NCBI GenBank assembly: GCA_021838765.1 | Contig: JAKCCY010000085.1 | Span: 1-12,415 of the forward strand | Length of the DNA stretch: 12,415 bases | Reading direction: 5' to 3' | From: Nitrospirota bacterium | GTDB lineage: Bacteria; Nitrospirota_A; Leptospirillia; Leptospirillales; Leptospirillaceae | Shown: one piece after another, positions 7,500-12,415 of the stretch | How the letters are laid out: every line of letters starts with the position of its first letter | Numbering within the stretch: position 1 is the stretch's first letter | Notes under the pieces: model-generated | The model's input: only the letters and a program-made list of their open reading frames with translations | The model's database searches: none | What the model was told of the DNA's origin: nothing | Made by a program: the position numbers and the translations under genes

Positions 7500-7508
7500 T
7501 GGTATCAT
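7500..7508 (+). promoter_or_regulatory. Candidate extended -10 promoter for leuCD
   Basis: TG, one base, then TATCAT (7503-7508) is an extended -10 element with five of six matches; no good -35 lies at the right distance. The leader to leuC would be about 50 bases. No leucine-rich leader peptide or attenuator hairpin is seen in it. Confidence 0.4.
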
Positions 7509-7532
7509 ATCCTCTCATTTGATCTATTTAAA
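7504..7532 (-). promoter_or_regulatory. Candidate promoter for rfbBAC
   Basis: On the minus strand TTTAAA (7527-7532) and TATGAT (7504-7509) are 17 bases apart. The -10 overlaps the leuC -10 on the other strand almost base for base. The implied leader to rfbB is about 43 bases. Confidence 0.35.
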
Positions 7533-7564
7533 CCCCATGCACCCAAACAGGAGCCATGACAACA

Positions 7565-8962
7565 ATGGGACGAACTCTCTTAGAAAAAATCTGGGATGAT
7601 CACGTTGTTACAGAATCTGACGGATCGACCCTTCTCTATATAGACAGGCAGCTTGTCCATGAAGTAACCAGCCCACAAGCCTTTGAAGGACTAAAGATCG
7701 CTGGCAGGGCAGTTCATCGACCTCAGGCAACACTTGCGGTTCCGGACCATAATGTTCCGACAACCGGAAGAAAGAAAGGGATTGAAGATCCTATCAGCGC
7801 CCTTCAGGTTGAAACACTGACCAAAAACGCCATGGAGTATTCTGTCCCCATCTTTACGATGGACGACATTCGACAGGGTGTTGTCCACGTGATCGCTCCT
7901 GAACAGGGGTTTACCCTGCCAGGAATGACCATCGTCTGCGGTGACAGCCATACCTCGACCCACGGAGCCTTTGGCGCACTTGCCTTTGGCGTGGGAACGT
8001 CAGAGGTTGAACATGTCATGGCCACACAAACCCTTATTCAGAAGAAACCGAAATCGTTTCTCATAAAGGTCAACGGCCATCTCCCCAAAGGCTCGACATC
8101 CAAAGATCTGATTCTTTACATCATCGGTCAAATCGGAACTGATGGCGGAACAGGGTATGTTCTGGAATTCTCGGGAGAAGCCGTCAGGGAACTCTCCATG
8201 GAGGCCAGGATGACGCTTTGCAACATGGCGATAGAAGCAGGAGCCCGAGCCGGAATGATCGCAGCCGACGAAGTGACCTTTTCTTATATCAAGGGTCGTC
8301 CGATGGCACCCAAGGGTGACCTTTGGGAAAAGGCTGTCTCCTCCTGGAAGTCCCTGCACTCTGACCCTGATGCAAAATATGACCGGGTTCTTGAAATCGA
8401 TGCCACCAGGATCGAGCCCCAAATCACATGGGGAACAAACCCGGGCATGGTTCTTCCTGTCACAGGATCCATTCCCTCCCCCGAAAGTTTTAAAGATGAA
8501 GTCTCTAAAGAAAATGCGAAAAATGCCCTCAAATATATGGGACTTGAGCCGGGAACTCCATTAAGCGAGATTTCCATCGACAGGGTTTTTATCGGTTCAT
8601 GCACCAATGGAAGGATAGAGGATCTGAGAGCAGCTGCAAGCATCATAAAGGGACGCAAGGTTTCTCCCAGTGTCAATGCCATGGTTGTACCAGGATCTGG
8701 TCTTGTCGGCCAGCAGGCAGAAAAGGAAGGTCTCGACAAGATTTTTCTCGAAGCCGGATTTGAATGGCGAGAACCGGGGTGTTCGATGTGTCTGGGAATG
8801 AATCCTGATCAGTTGTTGCCTGGAGAACGTTGTGCGTCAACATCAAACAGGAATTTTGAGGGAAGACAGGGCAGAGGGGGCAGGACCCATCTTGTCAGCC
8901 CGGAGATGGCTGCCGCTGCGGCCATTACCGGCCACTTTGTCGATATTCGAAACTGGAACTGA
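7565..8962 (+). CDS. leuC: 3-isopropylmalate dehydratase large subunit
   Basis: LeuC pairs with LeuD to isomerise 2-isopropylmalate to 3-isopropylmalate in leucine synthesis, through a 4Fe-4S cluster. The three cluster cysteines are present: SCTN (Cys346) and GCSMC (Cys406, Cys409). Also seen are [40 protein letters not shown] and [19 protein letters not shown], all strongly conserved. The chosen ATG gives 465 residues, close to E. coli LeuC (466), and [11 protein letters not shown] lines up with MAKTLYEKLFD. An ATG three codons upstream (7556) is possible, but it lies only two bases from the CAGGAG ribosome site, against 11 for the chosen one. leuD follows after 16 bases. The sequence is of the larger, bacterial LeuC type. 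Confidence 0.97.
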   Translation: MGRTLLEKIWDDHVVTESDGSTLLYIDRQLVHEVTSPQAFEGLKIAGRAVHRPQATLAVPDHNVPTTGRKKGIEDPISALQVETLTKNAMEYSVPIFTMDDIRQGVVHVIAPEQGFTLPGMTIVCGDSHTSTHGAFGALAFGVGTSEVEHVMATQTLIQKKPKSFLIKVNGHLPKGSTSKDLILYIIGQIGTDGGTGYVLEFSGEAVRELSMEARMTLCNMAIEAGARAGMIAADEVTFSYIKGRPMAPKGDLWEKAVSSWKSLHSDPDAKYDRVLEIDATRIEPQITWGTNPGMVLPVTGSIPSPESFKDEVSKENAKNALKYMGLEPGTPLSEISIDRVFIGSCTNGRIEDLRAAASIIKGRKVSPSVNAMVVPGSGLVGQQAEKEGLDKIFLEAGFEWREPGCSMCLGMNPDQLLPGERCASTSNRNFEGRQGRGGRTHLVSPEMAAAAAITGHFVDIRNWN

Positions 8963-8978
8963 AAAAAGGAAAAACAGG

Positions 8979-9605
8979 ATGGAAGCCTTTAAAACACTCA
9001 AATCAATTGTTATCCCCATCGATCGCGCAAATGTTGATACAGATGCGATCATTCCCAAACAGTTTCTTAAAACCATCCATAGGACAGGTCTTGGAAAAAG
9101 TCTTTTCTATGACTGGAGATACCTTTCCGACGGAGTCACACCAAACCCTGACTTTGTAATCAACCAGACGCGATACAAAGGAGGCAGGATACTTCTTTCC
9201 AGAGAGAACTTCGGTTCAGGCAGTTCCAGGGAACATGCCCCCTGGGCCCTTCTGGATTTTGGCATAAAAGCCATAATCGCACCTTCTTTTGCCGATATTT
9301 TCTATAATAACTGTTTTAAAAACGGGATTTTGCCAATTCGCATTGACCGGATGATTGTTGACGGTCTCTTCAAGGAGATTGACCGGACACCCGGATACCA
9401 AGCTGAAATCAACCTTGAATCACAGTTGATTCTCCTTCCGGATGGAAGAACGATTCCTTTTGAAATCGACGCTTTCCTCAAGAAGTGCCTTCTCGAGGGG
9501 CTTGATGACATCAGCCTGACTTTTGAGAAAAAAGCGCTGATCACAAGCTACGAAGATCGACGACGCAAAGAAGCTCCCTGGCTTTTTCCAGACATGACTG
9601 CATGA
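8979..9605 (+). CDS. leuD: 3-isopropylmalate dehydratase small subunit
   Basis: LeuD supplies the swivelling domain of isopropylmalate isomerase and joins LeuC in the cytoplasm. The 208-residue length fits the bacterial family. Motifs: IPIDRANVDTDAIIPKQFLK (12-31) and NFGSGSSREHAPWAL (77-91), the substrate-binding loop, then SFADIFYNNCFKNGILPI. The frame is open to an ATG at 8832, but that part overlaps leuC; the ATG at 8979 has AAAAGGA 8 bases upstream and starts the conserved domain at once. It follows leuC closely and overlaps the next gene by ATGA, so the three are probably one transcript. leuA and leuB are not in the window. Confidence 0.96.
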   Translation: MEAFKTLKSIVIPIDRANVDTDAIIPKQFLKTIHRTGLGKSLFYDWRYLSDGVTPNPDFVINQTRYKGGRILLSRENFGSGSSREHAPWALLDFGIKAIIAPSFADIFYNNCFKNGILPIRIDRMIVDGLFKEIDRTPGYQAEINLESQLILLPDGRTIPFEIDAFLKKCLLEGLDDISLTFEKKALITSYEDRRRKEAPWLFPDMTA

Positions 9606-10651
9606 ATCGAACTGAAGGCGGAAGATCTCTTTTTTTGTTGTTTGGGCTGGCAACGGTTCTGGCATACTGGGTCATTGCTCCCTATCTGGAACCGCTTGTC
9701 TGGGGGGCGATTATGGCCTTCGCCCTCTCCCCCATACAACGATTCATCAAAAAATGGGTTCCACAACCATTTATGGCAGCATTACTAACAGTCTTCCTGT
9801 TTTGCCTTCTGGTTCTTTTGCCACTGACACTTCTGGCTGTTCCAATCGGGCAGGAAATCTTCCGAGAAACACTGTCCCTCAGGGATTTTCTTCAGGACCC
9901 ATCTGCAACTCTTCCAAAATGGCTGATCAACCTTCCCTTCATTGGCCATAAAATTGCCCTTTTGGCAACCAGCTTGAAAACCAATACCCAGATGCTGACG
10001 GGTGTAACGGGGAAGCTTGAATCCCACCTCATGGAAATCGGGAACCAGTTTTTATCCCTGGCTTCCGGTTTGGGGCACTGGCTGATCAAATTGCTGATCA
10101 TGCTTCTCGGGACATTTGCATTTTTGTTTCATGGACAAAATGTCTGGGAACAGATCACCCGTCTGTCCGATTCTGCTGCGGGCGAAAACCTGACAAGGCC
10201 GTTGGGGGTTATCCCACCGACCACTAAAGGAATCATTTATGGACTGTTTTTTACATCCCTTGCCCAAGCCCTTTTAGCTGCTCCAGCTTTGAAGATCGCA
10301 GGAGTTCCAAACATCCTGCTACTCTCGACAGCCATATTCATCACTTCCCTGTTCCCGATCGGGGCAGCCATCATCTGGCTTCCTGCCACCATCTACCTGC
10401 TTGCGACAGGGCATCCCATAACTGCAGTTGTCTTTGCATCATGGAACATTCTGGTCTCTGGTGGAATGGAGCATTTCGTCAAACCCATGTTTATCGGCAG
10501 AACATCCCATATCCCGTTTCTCATGATTCTTTTGGGAGTACTTGGGGGTCTTGAAACATTTGGGTTAATTGGTCTTTTTATCGGGCCAATCATTTTGTCG
10601 GTTTTTCTGGAGGTGTGGCGCCATTTGCTCATAACTGAAAACCCACATTAG
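9602..10651 (+). CDS. AI-2E family transporter (PF01594-type membrane protein)
   Basis: A 349-residue inner-membrane protein with the layout of the AI-2E/PerM/YdiK family: two close membrane segments at the start (about 8-45), a third (56-80), a large soluble region (about 81-150), then a set of further segments (about 152-176, 210-235, 240-262, 264-286, 304-336). The C-terminal block GGLETFGLIGLFIGPIIL (315-332) is the family hallmark, and KPMFIGRTSHIP (294-305) precedes it. Members include TqsA and proteins with other or unknown roles, including ion exchange, so transport of autoinducer-2 should not be assumed. The start overlaps the leuD stop as ATGA and no ribosome site is evident, so it is probably made by re-initiation after leuD. 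No terminator is clear in 10652-10780. Confidence 0.9.
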   Translation: MNRTEGGRSLFLLFGLATVLAYWVIAPYLEPLVWGAIMAFALSPIQRFIKKWVPQPFMAALLTVFLFCLLVLLPLTLLAVPIGQEIFRETLSLRDFLQDPSATLPKWLINLPFIGHKIALLATSLKTNTQMLTGVTGKLESHLMEIGNQFLSLASGLGHWLIKLLIMLLGTFAFLFHGQNVWEQITRLSDSAAGENLTRPLGVIPPTTKGIIYGLFFTSLAQALLAAPALKIAGVPNILLLSTAIFITSLFPIGAAIIWLPATIYLLATGHPITAVVFASWNILVSGGMEHFVKPMFIGRTSHIPFLMILLGVLGGLETFGLIGLFIGPIILSVFLEVWRHLLITENPH

Positions 10652-10783
10652 TCCCGACAAAAGGAACTTCCCCAAACTCATTCTTTGTTCAATGGTTATA
10701 GAAATTCCCCCTGCACAATGGAATTCTTGAGCACCTTCAAAAAACTCTCTCAAGACAGCCATCACCAATCACCCAATAATCAA

Positions 10784-10812
10784 TTGACAAAACAAGCTGT
10801 TTACGGCAGAAT
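10784..10812 (+). promoter_or_regulatory. Candidate promoter for tRNA-Lys
   Basis: A perfect TTGACA (10784-10789) and CAGAAT (10807-10812, four of six) are 17 bases apart. The start would lie at or just before the tRNA 5' end at 10820, so the leader would be very short. Confidence 0.5.
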
Positions 10813-10819
10813 GTCCCTC

Positions 10820-10895
10820 GAGCCGCTAGCTCATTCGGTAGAGCATCGCCCTTTTAAGGCGAGTGTGCTGGGATCGAAACCCAGGCGGCTCACCA
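10820..10895 (+). tRNA. tRNA-Lys (TTT), with unusual conserved positions
   Basis: A 76-nt cloverleaf with encoded CCA: acceptor GAGCCGC/GCGGCTC, D stem GCTC/GAGC, anticodon stem TCGCC/GGCGA with loop CTTTTAA (anticodon TTT), T stem CTGGG/CCCAG. All stems pair fully. The tertiary positions do not fit the norm: the T loop is ATCGAAA, with A54 in place of the near-universal T, and A60. Position 15 is T and 48 is G, where a purine-pyrimidine pair is usual. It may be a working but divergent tRNA, or one changed by integration of the element next to it. Confidence 0.85.
10876..10895 (+). other. Putative attachment site in the tRNA-Lys 3' end
   Basis: An integrase gene begins 90 bases after this tRNA and reads in the same direction, the usual layout where an element has entered the 3' end of a tRNA gene. 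No second copy of the tRNA 3' end is found in the window, so the far junction, if any, is beyond 12415. Inferred from position only. Confidence 0.3.
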
Positions 10896-10907
10896 TTATT
10901 TAAGCCA

Positions 10908-10935
10908 TTGTTTAAAAAATATTTTATGCCATAAT
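10908..10935 (+). promoter_or_regulatory. Candidate promoter for the integrase
   Basis: TTGTTT (10908-10913) and CATAAT (10930-10935) are 16 bases apart. A second CATAAT occurs 11 bases on, within the tandem repeat. The sequence is AT-rich, so the call is weak. Confidence 0.3.
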
Positions 10936-10946
10936 TATGCCATAAT
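10925..10946. repeat. Two tandem copies of an 11-bp unit
   Basis: TATGCCATAAT occurs twice head to tail (10925-10935, 10936-10946), both preceded by T. The 11-bp period is one helical turn, so two proteins would bind on the same face. It lies between the tRNA-Lys and the integrase start, where arm-type integrase or excisionase sites are expected. Confidence 0.6.
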
Positions 10947-10984
10947 AAGCTTGTTCGGAATCCACTTTTCCGGAGGCTAAAATT

Positions 10985-11116
10985 ATGGCGGCAATTCGAG
11001 AACGTGGTTCTTATCAATAACAGGCCCAAGTCATTCGAAAGGGCTTCCCCTCCCAATACAAGACTTTCAACAATAAATCCGATGCGGAAAAATGGGCGCG
11101 ACTGATCGAAAGCGAA
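10985..11116 (+). pseudogene. Integrase N-terminal part, cut off by a stop at codon 12
   Basis: An ATG at 10985 has a strong GGAGG site 8 bases upstream and starts MAAIRERGSYQ, a typical start of phage-type integrases. Codon 12 (11018-11020) is TAA. After it the same frame continues without another stop as QAQVIRKGFPSQYKTF and KSDAEKWARLIESE, the expected arm-binding domain, straight into the integrase frame at 11117. The original gene would have had about 348 codons. A substitution of one base (TAT, TAC or CAA to TAA) or two (TGG to TAA) explains it; no frameshift is needed. Between the stop and 11117 there is no ATG, GTG or TTG, so re-initiation would have to begin at 11117. Confidence 0.8.
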
Positions 11117-12031
11117 ATGGATCGGGGAGCTTTTTTTTCGAGAAAAGAAGCAGAGAACACGACACTTTCCGAAGCGCTGGATCGTTATCTGACAGAGATC
11201 ACGGAAAAGAAAAAAGGCTCCTACCAGGAATCCCGGCAAATCGAAAACCTTAAAATCCACAGTCTTGGAAAACGATTTCTGGCGACAATCCAAGGAAGAG
11301 ACATTGCAGAGTATCGTGACGAACGGCTCGCAACCGTCTCACCAGCGACTGTCAGAAGAGAACTTGTCATCCTTTCGCATCTCTTCACCGTTGCCAGCAA
11401 GGAATGGGGCATGTCAGGTCTTGGAAATCCCGTCCAGGCCATCCGGCTACCTTACGGTCGAGGAGTTTCCCGGGATCGCCGCCTGAACCCCGGGGAAGAA
11501 ACGGCTCTTCTGGATGCTTGCGAGAAATATGGAGGAGACCTCCCTCATATTGTCCTTCCTGCCCTTGAAACCGCCATGAGGCGAGGGGAGATCGATGGAA
11601 TGACCTGGGATGATGTAGACTTAAAAAAGAGGACAGTCACCCTTCCGGGAACGAAAACCGGAGAAGTACGGATCGTTTCCTTATCGTCAGAAGCTATTCG
11701 GATTCTATCGAGTATTCCTCGTCGAATAGATGGAAGAGTCTTCGGATATACGGATCCTCATTCCATTACCTGGGTCTTCATTCACGCTTGCAAGAAGGCT
11801 GGGATTAACGGTCTCACCTTTCATGATCTCCGGCACGAAGCCACGTCAAGGCTGTTCGAGTTGGGGCTGAGCGCGGAAAAGGTAAAAAAAATCACCGGTC
11901 ACAAAACCTATCAGATGCTGTCCAGATACACTCATTTAAAGACAGAAGACATTGCTGAAGAAATTGACAAACTGAAAAAGGAAAGATCCGGGAAAACGGT
12001 CGAAGCCCAGACGAAGAGTTCGGGTCATTAA
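11117..12031 (+). CDS. Tyrosine recombinase (integrase), remaining catalytic part
   Basis: Residues of the surviving 304-residue frame: a core-binding SAM-like domain (about 15-100) and a complete catalytic domain. All catalytic residues are present: Arg155 (AMRRGE), Lys180 in the GTKTG hairpin, His236 and Arg239 (FHDLRH), His262 (ITGHK) and the nucleophile Tyr271 (SRYTHL). The enzyme would cut and rejoin DNA at attachment sites, here presumably in the tRNA-Lys just upstream. The ATG at 11117 has no ribosome site, and the real start at 10985 is cut by a stop, so this part is probably not translated well; if made, it lacks the arm-binding domain that integrases of this type use to choose integration or excision. 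The stop codon is followed immediately by GTG of the next gene. An intact T8 run (11131-11138) sits early in the frame. Confidence 0.88.
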   Translation: MDRGAFFSRKEAENTTLSEALDRYLTEITEKKKGSYQESRQIENLKIHSLGKRFLATIQGRDIAEYRDERLATVSPATVRRELVILSHLFTVASKEWGMSGLGNPVQAIRLPYGRGVSRDRRLNPGEETALLDACEKYGGDLPHIVLPALETAMRRGEIDGMTWDDVDLKKRTVTLPGTKTGEVRIVSLSSEAIRILSSIPRRIDGRVFGYTDPHSITWVFIHACKKAGINGLTFHDLRHEATSRLFELGLSAEKVKKITGHKTYQMLSRYTHLKTEDIAEEIDKLKKERSGKTVEAQTKSSGH

Positions 12032-12260
12032 GTGATTCGTTACGATCCTCACGCTTTTTTCAGATCAACCGCCGGGAAATCCTGACGAGCCTTGTAGAAG
12101 AAACGATCGCCAATCCGGATAAATCGAGACCAATGGTAACAAATGCTCCTTTTTAAAATGCTATTCTGAAAGAAGAAAGATGTTGAGAGTCGTTACACGG
12201 GAAGACGATCACGAGTATATGATAACCGCGTATTTCGACAGGAGGAAACCATGCGGGTAA
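12032..12260 (+). pseudogene. DUF4258-like gene broken by two frameshifts
   Basis: Three pieces in three frames line up as one 76-residue protein if one T is added to each of two T runs: T6 at 12055-12060 and T5 at 12150-12154. Piece one, from GTG at 12032, reads (M)IRYDPHAFF; piece two reads QINRREILTSLVEETIANPD; piece three contains KMLRVVTREDDHEYMITAYF and DRRKPCG, with stop TAA at 12258-12260. An early His, an EEVxxALxNPxK-like helix and a final RVV..ED...ITAYF strand pair are the pattern of DUF4258, small proteins often paired with DUF2283 partners and suspected to be toxins. It abuts the integrase stop and overlaps the next gene by 10 bases. The family call comes from the rebuilt protein, without a search. 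A sequencing error in homopolymers is the main alternative. Confidence 0.65.
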
Positions 12261-12415
12261 GAATAGATCCACAGGCAGACGCCATTTATCTGGATCTGAC
12301 CGGTGAAAGCATTGAAAGTAGTGAGGAAGTGGCTGATGGCATTATTCTGGACTACGACAAGGAAGGTCACATGGTTGGCATCGAAATTTTAGATGCCTCA
12401 AAAAAAGCAGGAGGG
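12251..12415 (+). CDS. DUF2283 family protein, partial (3' end beyond the window)
   Basis: The 55 codons visible read MRVRIDPQADAIYLDL, then EEVADGIILDYDKEGHMVGIEILDAS. The opening strand with D..ADA.Y..L and the later G.I.DYD..G..VGIEIL block are the DUF2283 signature; members are usually 60-80 residues, so little is missing. AGGAGG (12240-12245) stands 5 bases before the ATG, a strong ribosome site, and lies inside the end of the upstream DUF4258-like gene. The pair looks like a small two-gene module of the toxin-antitoxin type with this protein as the likely antitoxin, an inference from gene pairing and size. It appears intact as far as can be seen, while its partner is broken. Confidence 0.82.
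   Translation, partial: MRVRIDPQADAIYLDLTGESIESSEEVADGIILDYDKEGHMVGIEILDASKKAGG

Noticed and set aside
7480..7599. Possible leucine leader peptide upstream of leuC
   Set aside because: A 39-codon frame from ATG 7480 has few leucines, no ribosome site and no following attenuator hairpin.
8000..8739. Long open frames on the minus strand across leuC (140 and 151 codons)
   Set aside because: They lie antisense to an unmistakable leuC and have no ribosome site or recognisable domain; they are shadows of its codon pattern.
8832..8978. Upstream start for leuD at 8832
   Set aside because: It would overlap leuC by 131 bases; the extra residues are leuC in another frame, and the ATG at 8979 has a good ribosome site.
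10725..10755. Inverted repeat TCTTGAG/CTCAAGA after the AI-2E gene
   Set aside because: Seven pairs with a 17-base loop and no U-run after it; too weak to call a terminator.
10968..10976. Small hairpin CGGAA/TTCCG touching the integrase ribosome site
   Set aside because: Only five pairs and it covers one base of GGAGG; unlikely to control translation.
1..12415. CRISPR array or insertion sequence
   Set aside because: No regularly spaced repeats and no transposase frame or terminal inverted repeats were seen.

Overview
The window is chromosomal DNA from a Gram-negative bacterium: it carries an outer-membrane barrel protein with a signal peptide, dTDP-rhamnose genes for surface polysaccharide, and bacterial-type leuC/leuD. 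The gene style and moderate GC would fit a Nitrospirota member such as Leptospirillum, but that is an impression from protein character only and has not been tested by any search.

Layout. 1-55 is the 3' part of a tRNA-Leu(CAG). 315-896 (minus) is a small secreted beta-barrel protein with its own terminator. 1152-1227 (minus) is a tRNA with anticodon CAT. 1331-3172 (minus) is a PAS-GAF-PAS-GGDEF diguanylate cyclase. 3540-4185 holds two divergent helix-turn-helix regulators around a compact control region with a near-consensus promoter and an inverted repeat. 4208-4720 (minus) is a SixA-like phosphohistidine phosphatase. 4946-7454 (minus) is rfbB-rfbA-rfbC, each pair joined by an ATGA overlap; rfbD is not in the window. 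Facing away from rfbB are leuC-leuD (7565-9605, plus) and an AI-2E-family membrane protein that overlaps leuD by 4 bases.

The right end (from 10820) looks like the remains of an integrated element. A tRNA-Lys(TTT) with odd tertiary-contact bases is followed by an 11-bp tandem repeat and a tyrosine recombinase whose original start and ribosome site survive but whose codon 12 is TAA. After that come a DUF4258-like gene broken by two single-base frameshifts, each in a T run, and an apparently intact DUF2283 gene cut by the window edge. No lesion of this kind was seen in the 10 kb to the left, so the disruptions cluster in the putative mobile segment.

How the genes work together: rfbB, rfbA and rfbC supply three of the four steps to dTDP-L-rhamnose. 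LeuC and LeuD form isopropylmalate isomerase in leucine synthesis. The cyclase and SixA are signalling proteins with no visible partner here. Points I rate as most worth checking are the decayed integrase and toxin-antitoxin-like pair beside the unusual tRNA-Lys, a 9-bp hairpin that hides the rfbA ribosome site inside the end of rfbB, and the regulator pair with overlapping control signals.
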